Assembly (NCBI GenBank): GCA_002825515.1
Contig: PJET01000198.1
Coordinates: 1 to 7,466 of the forward strand
Source of the DNA: Candidatus Thorarchaeota archaeon MP11T_1
GTDB lineage: Archaea; Asgardarchaeota; Thorarchaeia; Thorarchaeales; Thorarchaeaceae
DNA: 7,466 nucleotides
Direction of reading: 5' to 3'
Part shown: positions 1-6,582 of the stretch, piece after piece
How positions within the stretch are numbered: position 1 is the first letter of the stretch
How the letters are laid out: each line of letters starts with the position of its first letter
Notes under the pieces: model-generated
Databases searched by the model: none
Told to the model about the DNA's origin: nothing
The model's input: only the letters and a program-made list of their open reading frames with translations
Made by a program: the position numbers and the translations under genes

Positions 1-1152
1 ACTGAAACAATCAGTAAAATAAGACTCGTTTGTCCATCATGCAAGGGGAACCTTGGTCCTGTTCAAGCGTACAATCTAATGTTGCAGACCCGTTTGGGTC
101 TTGACCAAGAAGCTTACTTAAGACCAGAAACTGCAACTACAACTTATCTTCTGTTCAAGCGGTTTCTCACATTCTTCAGAGATAAGCTTCCTGCATCCGT
201 GTTTCAGATAGGGAAAGCCTATCGAAATGAAATATCTCCACGACAAGGTATGTTGAGACTCAGGGAGTTCACACAGACAGAGGGCCAAATATTCTTGTTA
301 GAAAAAGATGAGATGGACTGGCCACAATTTGAGCAGATTCGAGATGACAAACTACCACTCGTCACACATCAAGCTCAACAGAAAGGCAAACATGATTCAG
401 TCATGACAAAGATGTCCGAAGCTGTCAAGAATGGATTCTTTCAGAAACCAGCCTATGCGTGGTGCGTGCATCTAGCCTACATGATCTTTCGTCACATGGG
501 CTTCTCAGACGAGAAGATGCGGTTGCGTCAGCATCTCCCTACAGAGAGGGCACACTATGCAGCAGATGCATGGGATGTCGAAATCCACACAGAGAGTTTT
601 GGTTGGGTTGAATGTTGTGGTATTCATGACCGTGGCAACTATGATCTCAGTCGTCACCAAGAGTTCTCAAAACAAAACCTGAGTGTTAGGGTAGACAAAA
701 AACCAGTCGTACCTGAAGTGCTCGAGATTGCATTTGGCATTGAGAGACCATTGTTCTGTCTTATCGACAATTCATTCAGACCCGAGACAAAAGAACGCGA
801 TACTGACTGGCTTCAATTTCCTGCAGAAGTTGCTCCAATTCAGGTTGCCGTGTTCCCACTCATGGGAAAACCTGAGCTGATGGAGCCAGCAACAGAAATC
901 TATAACCAAATCATAGATGCTGGCTTTGTTGCTCAGTTTGATGTGGGCGGTTCCATTGGCAAGCGTTATAGACGTCAGGATGAAGTTGGCACTCCTTTCT
1001 GTGTCACAATTGATTATACAACTATTGAAGATGAAACAATAACCGTGAGAGACCGTGATACGATGGAGCAGGTACGAGTTCACAAGGATAGGCTCAATGA
1101 AGTATTGAGAAGTCTCATCCGAGGAAGGATTCAATTTAACTCATTGAAGTAA
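1..1152 (+). CDS. glyS: Glycyl-tRNA synthetase, archaeal/eukaryotic type, divergent (5' truncated by window)
   Basis: Class II synthetase that charges tRNA-Gly with glycine in the cytoplasm. The frame is open from base 1, so the true start (with motif 1) lies outside the window; 383 codons are visible. A CPSC pair at bases 31-42 fits the zinc-binding insertion of this family and is followed by a YNLM stretch like the family's FNLMF. Motif 2 is clear (GKAYRNEISPRQG, then LRLREFTQTEG, about 202-288), as are RQHLPTERAHYAADAWDVE and GIHDRGNYDLSRH. The C-terminal anticodon-binding domain runs from about 826 and includes GGSIGKRYRRQDEVGTPFC and TVRDRDTMEQVRV. Odd points: the family's RPETAQGIF reads RPETATTTY (121-147), and motif 3, usually EPSFGIDR, reads EIAFGIER (724-747), so the serine expected to contact glycine is alanine. 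The insertion before motif 3 is only about 10-15 residues, far shorter than in typical archaeal enzymes. The family assignment is firm. Whether this is the housekeeping copy or a paralog cannot be told from the window. Confidence 0.9.
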   Translation, partial: TETISKIRLVCPSCKGNLGPVQAYNLMLQTRLGLDQEAYLRPETATTTYLLFKRFLTFFRDKLPASVFQIGKAYRNEISPRQGMLRLREFTQTEGQIFLLEKDEMDWPQFEQIRDDKLPLVTHQAQQKGKHDSVMTKMSEAVKNGFFQKPAYAWCVHLAYMIFRHMGFSDEKMRLRQHLPTERAHYAADAWDVEIHTESFGWVECCGIHDRGNYDLSRHQEFSKQNLSVRVDKKPVVPEVLEIAFGIERPLFCLIDNSFRPETKERDTDWLQFPAEVAPIQVAVFPLMGKPELMEPATEIYNQIIDAGFVAQFDVGGSIGKRYRRQDEVGTPFCVTIDYTTIEDETITVRDRDTMEQVRVHKDRLNEVLRSLIRGRIQFNSLK

Positions 1153-1153
1153 T

Positions 1154-1513
1154 CTAGAAGATGATATCCTTCCTCATTATTACCTTTCCATTTTCGATTG
1201 GAACGCCCTCGTCTTCACAGTGCCTACATCTTCCTTCCGCACGTTTTCTTTCGCCACCAAAGCTTCCATCCTCTTTAACAACACGGTGACAAGCAACAAT
1301 AGGAAAGAGTGGATTCTTGTGTAGTGAATTTGCGACAGCTCTGTAGGCTTTCGGTTTGCCAACCATCTTGGCGATTCGACCATATGTGCTCACTTTGCCT
1401 TTAGGAATCTTAAAAGTGGCAGCATATACTTTGCTATCAAACTCCGTATAACCTGGGATTGACAATGTTGCTCGTTTCACATCGTCTTCAGACTTTATCT
1501 TGCTTAGATCCAA
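1154..1513 (-). CDS. MGMT-family O6-alkylguanine-DNA alkyltransferase (short, C-terminal domain only)
   Basis: 119-residue protein consisting almost entirely of the DNA-binding/active-site domain of methylated-DNA-[protein]-cysteine methyltransferases, which accept an alkyl group from O6-alkylguanine onto a cysteine in a one-time suicide reaction. Visible elements are the helix-turn-helix VSTYGRIAKMVG (41-52), the arginine-finger segment YRAVANSLHKNP (57-68) and the active-site segment PIVACHRVV (71-79) with Cys75. The family's PCHRV reads ACHRV. Because the cysteine is kept, this is not an alkyltransferase-like (ATL) protein, in which the cysteine is replaced. A CRHC pair (96-99) sits where relatives usually have a Leu-rich helix. 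The start is TTG: an AAGAGGA ribosome binding site lies 7 nt upstream, and no ATG occurs between the preceding in-frame stop and this codon. The gene converges on glyS with a 1-bp gap. Repair activity is inferred from the family. Confidence 0.85.
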   Translation of the reverse strand: MDLSKIKSEDDVKRATLSIPGYTEFDSKVYAATFKIPKGKVSTYGRIAKMVGKPKAYRAVANSLHKNPLFPIVACHRVVKEDGSFGGERKRAEGRCRHCEDEGVPIENGKVIMRKDIIF

Positions 1514-1568
1514 TTTTTGTTCCTCTTGATATTTACTGAATATGCCGGAAAAAAGATGAAGAATATGG

Positions 1569-1603
1569 CTCTTTCACTCACAGCAGCCGAGTGTTGAAAA
1601 GAG
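1569..1603. repeat. Imperfect inverted repeat in the divergent MGMT/usp promoter region
   Basis: CTCTTTCACTC (1569-1579) pairs with GAGTGTTGAAAAGAG (1589-1603) through 11 base pairs around a 9-nt loop, with a 3-nt and a 1-nt bulge on the right arm. It lies in the 162-bp gap (1514-1675) between two divergent genes, upstream of a weak TATA-like CATAAAATTG (1605-1614) that would suit the usp gene. It could be an operator or a leader hairpin; no regulator is identifiable. The rest of the gap holds only the two ribosome binding sites. Confidence 0.35.
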
Positions 1604-1675
1604 TCATAAAATTGTTTACATTGGGAAAGAGAGATAAGGTTCGTAGCATATCTGAGGTCTAAGAGAGGGTGCTCA

Positions 1676-2125
1676 ATGAACAACAGCGACAATAGCGTCA
1701 ATATCAAAAGTATACTTGTTGCAGTTGATGGCTCAGAACATTCATTGAAAGCGGTTCGATATGCTTGTGCAATGGGGGCTCCGCTAGGAGCAGAAGTGGT
1801 CCTTTTGCATGTTGTACCTATGTTGGTGTCTGCTACACCGTATCATGATACTGTTTCGGATCAGCCCTTCCTGGCTCTCCAGAAAGTAGGAGAAGACATC
1901 CTTGCCAGAGCAAAGACAATAGCAAGTGATCTCAACTGTCAAGTTATTGATATGCTATCACATGGTGATCCTGCGGCTAAGATAATTGATATTGCCAGTG
2001 AGAGGGGAACTGATATTATTATTCTTGGATCACGAGGTCTCAGTGGTATTCGTAGATTGTTTGTTGGTTCAATAAGTGACAAAGTCGCTAGCCACGCACA
2101 CTGTCCAGTAATGATTGTTAGATAG
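1676..2125 (+). CDS. Universal stress protein, UspA family, ATP-binding type
   Basis: Single-domain 149-residue Usp protein with the usual Rossmann-like alpha/beta fold, expected to be a cytoplasmic homodimer. The first strand ILVAVDGSEHS (13-23) carries the conserved Asp18. The C-terminal nucleotide-binding motif G-2X-G-9X-G-S is intact (Gly118, Gly121, Gly131-Ser132 in GSRGLSGIRRLFVGS), which places it with ATP-binding Usps. The protein ends with the typical CPVMIVR strand. The ATG follows a GAGAGGGTG ribosome binding site by 4 nt. The stop is 30 bp upstream of the RACo-like ATPase gene on the same strand, so the two are probably co-transcribed. Usp proteins are usually stress- or energy-state-linked regulators; the specific role here is unknown. 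Confidence 0.93.
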   Translation: MNNSDNSVNIKSILVAVDGSEHSLKAVRYACAMGAPLGAEVVLLHVVPMLVSATPYHDTVSDQPFLALQKVGEDILARAKTIASDLNCQVIDMLSHGDPAAKIIDIASERGTDIIILGSRGLSGIRRLFVGSISDKVASHAHCPVMIVR

Positions 2126-2155
2126 ACTCGAAGGACCAGGATGTGATTCTATCCT

Positions 2156-3412
2156 ATGGTCGTTTCTAAAAGAAATGGGATTTCAGTTGATATTGGCACA
2201 ACCAACATAACCATTCACCTCTCTAGTTTAGACGACAGTCAAATTCTGAACGAAATGACAGTCACGAATCCTCAACGCGATTATGGTGAGGAGATAATTT
2301 CTCGGATTGATTTTGCTAGAAAACCAGAGAACGCGTTATTTCTTACAGAACTAACCCGGGCAAAGGTAAATGAAGGAATCTCAAAAATTCTTCAGAATTC
2401 CAACTGTGCTCGAGAATCTGTTGATTCAGTCGTGATTGTAGGGAATACAGTTATGCACCATTTATTCTTCGGTCTCTCTACAAATTCTCTATTGAAACCA
2501 CCCTATCATGCTGAACATAAAAATTCCATCTTGGTCAAATCTTCAGACGTTGGTTTGGAACTTCATGATGACACGCTCTGCTACTCACCTCCTATCATCG
2601 AGTCATTTGTTGGTAATGATGCCGTAGCCATGATGGTAGCTAGTGGTTTTATGGAATCGGACTCCAGTATTGTTTCAATAGATGTTGGTACGAATACAGA
2701 GATTGCAGCTTTGAATCATGGTAAGATTTGGATTGCATCTGCTGCTTCTGGACCAGCATTTGAGGGAATGTCTATCGAATGTGGAACACCAGGAGATATG
2801 GGTGCAATCAATAACGTAAAGATTGACCCTATTACTTTTCGACCACACTATGAGGTCATCGGGAATGTGAAACCTTCAGGAATTTGTGGAACTGGTGTAG
2901 TTTCTGCAATTGCCAGTATGTTAGAAACAGGAATTTTGTTTGCAAGAGGTTCTTTTAATCGCGGCAGGAGTACTCCCTGGTTGATTACTGACGGAACAAT
3001 TATTCATTATATTCTAGCCAAGGCTTCTGAAACAGCTACGAACTCTAACATTTTCTTGACGCAACCTGATATTCGAATGATTCAACAGTCAAAAGCATCT
3101 ATCCGTGCAGCACTTGGTACAGTTCTTCAAAACGCAAGACTTGTTCCAAACGATGTTTCTGAATTATTCCTCACAGGTGTATTTGGTACTGGACTTGTTC
3201 TTGAGAATGCGTATCGGATTGGACTTCTACCTGAGATGAGTAATGCTGAAATTAAGCAGGTGTGCGGAGGAGCAAGTATAGGAGCTGATCTCTTACACAA
3301 TTATGAATTTAGAGAGTCTGCTGAAAAACTTGTTTCAGAAGCTAATCACATTGAACTCACTGATAATCCGGATTTTAAGAAGAAGTTCACTGAAAACCTT
3401 CCATTTCCCTAA
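2156..3412 (+). CDS. RACo/DUF4445-family ASKHA ATPase without ferredoxin domain (possible corrinoid-protein reactivation factor)
   Basis: 418-residue protein matching the middle plus C-terminal (DUF4445) parts of reductive activators of corrinoid proteins, which use ATP to restore inactivated Co(II) corrinoid methyl carriers. Visible ASKHA elements: phosphate-1 loop VDIGTTN (11-17), NPQRDYGEEIISRI (38-51), VGNTVMHHLFFGL (95-107), phosphate-2 loop SIDVGTNTEIA (174-184), SGICGTG (241-247), DIRMIQQSKASIRAA (305-319) and GVFGTGLVLENAYRIGLLP (341-359). It ends in the characteristic family terminus NPDFKKKFTENLPFP. Known RACo proteins carry an N-terminal [2Fe-2S] domain and RamA carries C-terminal [4Fe-4S] clusters. 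Here the ASKHA core begins at residue 10 and there is no CxxC motif, so the protein has no electron-transfer module of its own. It probably shares a transcript with the usp gene upstream. Its last 4 bp overlap the stop of the convergent PPAT gene. The family is clear; corrinoid reactivation is inference. Confidence 0.85.
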   Translation: MVVSKRNGISVDIGTTNITIHLSSLDDSQILNEMTVTNPQRDYGEEIISRIDFARKPENALFLTELTRAKVNEGISKILQNSNCARESVDSVVIVGNTVMHHLFFGLSTNSLLKPPYHAEHKNSILVKSSDVGLELHDDTLCYSPPIIESFVGNDAVAMMVASGFMESDSSIVSIDVGTNTEIAALNHGKIWIASAASGPAFEGMSIECGTPGDMGAINNVKIDPITFRPHYEVIGNVKPSGICGTGVVSAIASMLETGILFARGSFNRGRSTPWLITDGTIIHYILAKASETATNSNIFLTQPDIRMIQQSKASIRAALGTVLQNARLVPNDVSELFLTGVFGTGLVLENAYRIGLLPEMSNAEIKQVCGGASIGADLLHNYEFRESAEKLVSEANHIELTDNPDFKKKFTENLPFP

Positions 3413-3867
3413 TAGATGAGTTCGTCCTCGTGATATATTTCTCCGCGCCTTATTCTCGAAGACGATAGTGGTCTTCCATCTTTTGTCCTTACTCTTGGAA
3501 TCACGATTATGTGAAATCTCTTGAGACCATTGTCAATACGTAGCTGATTGATATCAAAAGCATTCTGGACAACTCCAATCTCATCTGAAACAATAAGCGC
3601 ATCTAGGTCTTTCATTTTATCCGCTCCACCCTCTGTTGTTTCGATAGGGAAAATACTTGATCTTTCAACATCAAATTCTGATTGTATGAACTTCTTCAAT
3701 TCAGCATATCGCTCGTCATACGACTGAATCAGTTTTCTATCACTTTTGTATTCCAACATTCGATCGGTTGTTAGACCAAGCGCTACTATTTCGCTGAGTT
3801 TGAATGCAGCACGGATTATGTGCTTGTGTCCTTCGTGTAGATGGTCAAATGTACCAGCAAATACCAC
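3409..3867 (-). CDS. coaD: Phosphopantetheine adenylyltransferase, archaeal type (PPAT)
   Basis: Nucleotidyltransferase joining 4'-phosphopantetheine and ATP to give dephospho-CoA, the penultimate step of CoA synthesis, in the cytoplasm. The HxGH catalytic signature is present in GTFDHLHEGH (5-14). The second nucleotide-binding motif is SSSRIRRGEI (135-144), preceded by the usual RTKDGRPL. The middle segment LIVSDE...NQLRIDNGL matches the archaeal/eukaryotic family rather than bacterial CoaD. Length (152 residues) is normal for the stand-alone archaeal enzyme. The start is given as GTG: no ATG occurs in frame after the preceding in-frame stop, which is the stop codon of the upstream peptidase gene, and residues upstream of GTG look unconserved. 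The ribosome binding site is weak. The gene lies 33 bp after the M28 peptidase gene on the same strand and is probably co-transcribed with it. Confidence 0.9.
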   Translation of the reverse strand: MVFAGTFDHLHEGHKHIIRAAFKLSEIVALGLTTDRMLEYKSDRKLIQSYDERYAELKKFIQSEFDVERSSIFPIETTEGGADKMKDLDALIVSDEIGVVQNAFDINQLRIDNGLKRFHIIVIPRVRTKDGRPLSSSRIRRGEIYHEDELIY

Positions 3868-3900
3868 CTTGTTGTATTGCCAGCCATTTGACTCCAGCAG

Positions 3901-5892
3901 CTACACTCTCCTAGAATCAATAATTCCTGCTTTTGTAAGGTCATCTACAATTTCAATCATTTTGCCTGACTCTATGTCCTTAAACTGGAAGCATAGGAGG
4001 TCCCAAATAACATCAAGTGATGTCCAATCCTTTGCCATGTTGAGCATCTCGTCAATGGATGCGAATATTTTCTCATGCTCTTCATTCATCTTCCTGTATT
4101 CTTGCCCTTTGTCACCAAGACTTTTTATGACAAACCCAGGATCCATCGCGTGACTATATTTTCTCTTAACTTCAATTCTGAAACTTATAGTATCAAGAGG
4201 AATTTGGTCTTCATGAATTGCTTCCATCCCAACTTCTGCACACGCTCCCTCATACGCCTTCCTCGCTACTACCATCTCAGTAGTATAGACCATTTGCAAG
4301 CTCGTCTTTAGGGATTGCCGTAATGCCTCTTGCTCTTCAATAAGTGACCATTCTGTTGTTGCTCTCTCTAGAGTTTCTTGACCAAGATCATGTGCTAAAC
4401 CAAGCCAACGCAAGACTCTTGGATAAATTTTTTCGGGGTCTCCTAGGCATCGTGATAGCTCAGTAACACCACGAAAGCTGACTTCCTGCATCAATTCTAC
4501 AAACTCATTCCTGCATTCAACGAGAATAGTTTCTTCGTAGACATGTTTTGGGAGCACCAAGGATAATGCTGATAGTGCTGCAATCCGAGATGCATAGCTC
4601 ATCTGTCGCGTATCTAGTTTGTCAACTGTATCAGTTGATGTGTGATAAAACCTGTCAGGATCTTGATTGAGCATAACTGCTGGAATTCCAACAGTGCTAT
4701 CCGTTAGCATAAAGTGATCGCTACCTGGAGAATAGCGACTGTATTGGTAAGGTAATGGAGCGACCATGCCACCTTCTCGTCTTTCATCCTTCTGTTTTGC
4801 TTCAGTTTTCTGCCAGTACCTTACAACATTGTTCAATGTGGAAGGTAATGAAAATGGAGTCCTATATAGATGGAGAACTGATCCAGACTTTGTTGGATCC
4901 GCACCTACCATATCTAGATTAATCATTGCTATACAACGTTTGAGAATATCCTGCTCGTTGTGAATGAAATGAATGGTGCCTGACCATTCCGGTATCCATA
5001 GGAATCTAATTGAAAATACTGGTGCTGGTATTTTCTCCTCTTTAAGTAGCTGAGCTAATGACCTAAGTACTTCTAAGAGGGCACCACTCCCAGATGCATT
5101 ATCGTTCGCTCCTGGATGAGGATGACAGACATGAGCAACTAGCCATAATTCTTTAGACTTGTCTTGTCCTGGTAAAAGGGCAGAAAGAACTTGCAGTTTT
5201 CCAACACCTAGATTTGCTTTGACCCTAGCTTTCACTCGAACTGTTTTTCCTTCCTCCAACCATTGCTTCATCTTTATACCATCGGATTGTTTCAGTGAAA
5301 ACCCAAACTTGGTGGCTTCTTTCTCTTCTAAACTTGGCCAGATGGCATCATATCTCCTTAATTCTGCTAATTCGTCAATGCCTTTTGGAGGAACGAATGT
5401 CAAAATACCAGCTGCTCCATGTTCGATGCATGCCACCTTATGAGCAAGCCGGGCTAAGCTCTCAGTTAGAACTAGTTTCCCTTTCACATCTTTTCCATCA
5501 TAGTCTGATGAACTAAGTCCTTTTCCAACATATACAACATCCGTTTCAATCTCTGCTGATGTTGAATGTCCAACTAGGGATATTGGTTCTGATCTGAAGT
5601 CTGCGATGGTTCTCTTTTCAGGTTCAAGTAACTCGAGTTTTCCCTCATTCCCCTCCCAACCAAAGGGATTTTGCCAGGCTCCAATGGTAGTTTTACCATC
5701 AGCTGGATATTCAAACACCTTGATTTTTGCATCTGATACAGATTCAATCATTTTCTTTAGATATTCAATAGCCTCAGAGAACCCAGGACTGGCCTGCATC
5801 CTATGGAATATCGATATTGAAGTGGCATAATCTTTTGCACTAATTCCAGAAATGTTGTCTGTTACAGCTTTGATGATATCATCGGGTAGCAT
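3901..5892 (-). CDS. M28-type zinc aminopeptidase with PA-like insertion (DUF4910/COG4882-like)
   Basis: 663-residue protein with no signal peptide or membrane segment, so probably cytoplasmic. The N-terminal part holds a PA-like insert, roughly residues 115-200 (DVVYVGKGL...GKLVLTE...HGAAGILTF). The catalytic M28 core spans about 235-450. Candidate zinc ligands are His254 or His257 and Asp264 in AHVCHPHPGANDNASGSG (253-270), Glu302 in LWIPEWSGT, Asp327 in NLDMVG, and His417 in FYHTSTDT. The PExxGT form replaces the EE pair of classical M28 enzymes and fits the less-studied DUF4910/DUF2172-like branch. About 200 C-terminal residues (450-663), charged and helical, have no domain I recognise. 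The ATG is supported by a GAGAGG ribosome binding site 5 nt upstream. The gene is followed by the PPAT gene after 33 bp and preceded by a terminator and TATA-like element. Substrates are unknown; aminopeptidase activity is inferred from the fold family. Confidence 0.82.
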   Translation of the reverse strand: MLPDDIIKAVTDNISGISAKDYATSISIFHRMQASPGFSEAIEYLKKMIESVSDAKIKVFEYPADGKTTIGAWQNPFGWEGNEGKLELLEPEKRTIADFRSEPISLVGHSTSAEIETDVVYVGKGLSSSDYDGKDVKGKLVLTESLARLAHKVACIEHGAAGILTFVPPKGIDELAELRRYDAIWPSLEEKEATKFGFSLKQSDGIKMKQWLEEGKTVRVKARVKANLGVGKLQVLSALLPGQDKSKELWLVAHVCHPHPGANDNASGSGALLEVLRSLAQLLKEEKIPAPVFSIRFLWIPEWSGTIHFIHNEQDILKRCIAMINLDMVGADPTKSGSVLHLYRTPFSLPSTLNNVVRYWQKTEAKQKDERREGGMVAPLPYQYSRYSPGSDHFMLTDSTVGIPAVMLNQDPDRFYHTSTDTVDKLDTRQMSYASRIAALSALSLVLPKHVYEETILVECRNEFVELMQEVSFRGVTELSRCLGDPEKIYPRVLRWLGLAHDLGQETLERATTEWSLIEEQEALRQSLKTSLQMVYTTEMVVARKAYEGACAEVGMEAIHEDQIPLDTISFRIEVKRKYSHAMDPGFVIKSLGDKGQEYRKMNEEHEKIFASIDEMLNMAKDWTSLDVIWDLLCFQFKDIESGKMIEIVDDLTKAGIIDSRRV

Positions 5893-5970
5893 AGTATCCT
5901 CTCACAGTGGAAAATTTGGGTGATTTTCTCACATAAGTAGTCTGCGACTCATGCGAAATTGTTGTTCTGG

Positions 5971-5980
5971 ATTTAAAAAT
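5971..5980 (-). promoter_or_regulatory. Candidate TATA box for the M28 peptidase/PPAT unit
   Basis: Minus-strand ATTTTTAAAT lies about 80 bp upstream of the peptidase ATG. Archaeal initiation about 25 bp downstream of it would leave a leader of roughly 60 nt carrying the GAGAGG ribosome binding site. The same T-run forms the tail of the ferritin terminator hairpin, so the two signals overlap. Assigned by eye; no mapped transcription start. Confidence 0.35.
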
Positions 5981-5986
5981 GAAACT

Positions 5987-6011
5987 ACCGGAGGTCAAAA
6001 TAGCCTCCGGT
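5987..6011 (-). terminator. Hairpin terminator downstream of ferritin
   Basis: ACCGGAGG (5987-5994) and CCTCCGGT (6004-6011) form a perfect 8-bp, GC-rich stem with a 9-nt loop. On the minus strand the stem starts 33 nt after the ferritin stop and is followed by AGTTTCATTTTT, a T-rich tail. There is no T-run on the plus-strand side, so it acts, if at all, on the ferritin transcript. Archaeal termination depends mainly on T-runs, so the stem could also serve as a 3'-end stabiliser. Confidence 0.55.
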
Positions 6012-6043
6012 TGCGTATAAGGAAGCGTGTATTGAGAAAATAA

Positions 6044-6571
6044 CTACGGTGCGGTTGAATCCGTAGGTATTGGAGCAGCTGGTGGACGAGCGCCTAACTC
6101 TGCATCCAATTGCAATAAAGCAGGTATTGAATCCCCAATCAGCTTTAGTTTGTCACGAATCTCCATTGTATTTGCTTCTTCCTCGGTCTGTTCATTGTAG
6201 AACCAAGTCAGCATTGCTTGAGTTGACCTATCACGTAATATATCTGCGGTGTCACCTATCTTGTAGATTCGCTCGGTGACAATTGTTTCGTGATGGTAAG
6301 CATCTGCAAAAATCTCATGGGCTGATTTCCATTCTGTCTTTGGAGCCTCAATTTGCTTCATGATAACTCTTGCACCACGTTCAGTAAGATGCCTATAGAA
6401 TCTCATTGCATGGGCGAATTCTTCCTGATATTGTACCTCCATCCAATGGGCCATTCCTGTTAGATTTTGATCTTCAAACCATGTTGCCATTGAAAGGTAG
6501 ATGAATGCACTATATAACTCAAAATTGAGTTGGTCATTTATTGCATCGACTAGCTCTTGATTAATCTCCAT
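6044..6571 (-). CDS. Non-heme ferritin (iron storage)
   Basis: 175-residue four-helix-bundle ferritin that oxidises Fe(II) and stores it as a mineral core inside a 24-subunit cytoplasmic shell. Ferroxidase-type ligands are visible at Glu18 (NFELYSAF), Glu51 and His54 (QEEFAHA), Glu95 (HHETIVTE), and Gln128 plus Glu131 (NEQTEEEA), aligning by pattern with bacterial FtnA. The C-terminal 15-17 residues (ARPPAAPIPTDSTAP) form a Pro/Ala-rich tail beyond the last helix. The start is the ATG at 6571: a GAGGTG ribosome binding site lies 7 nt upstream. A longer reading from a TTG at 6586 would add five residues but overlaps that site, so it is rejected. The gene has its own promoter, an unusual leader array, and a downstream hairpin terminator, which suggests independent regulation. 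Confidence 0.93.
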   Translation of the reverse strand: MEINQELVDAINDQLNFELYSAFIYLSMATWFEDQNLTGMAHWMEVQYQEEFAHAMRFYRHLTERGARVIMKQIEAPKTEWKSAHEIFADAYHHETIVTERIYKIGDTADILRDRSTQAMLTWFYNEQTEEEANTMEIRDKLKLIGDSIPALLQLDAELGARPPAAPIPTDSTAP

Positions 6572-6582
6572 AATTATGCACC

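Noticed and set aside
772..1134. 120-codon minus-strand ORF inside glyS
   Set aside because: It lies opposite the well-conserved GlyRS anticodon-binding domain and resembles no family; a shadow frame.
1504..1707. 67-codon minus-strand ORF across the MGMT/usp gap
   Set aside because: It starts inside usp, overlaps the MGMT start, has no ribosome binding site and gives a low-complexity hydrophobic peptide; it is best read as chance in promoter DNA.
2138..2155. AGGAT/ATCCT inverted repeat just before the RACo-like start codon
   Set aside because: Only a 5-bp stem with an 8-nt loop; expected by chance, though it does overlap the ribosome binding region.
3746..4153. 135-codon plus-strand ORF across the PPAT/peptidase junction
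   Set aside because: Antisense to two well-supported genes, Ser-rich and featureless; a shadow frame.
5159..5830. Several plus-strand ORFs of 73-94 codons within the peptidase gene
   Set aside because: All are antisense to the conserved peptidase frame, with no recognisable domains or ribosome binding sites.
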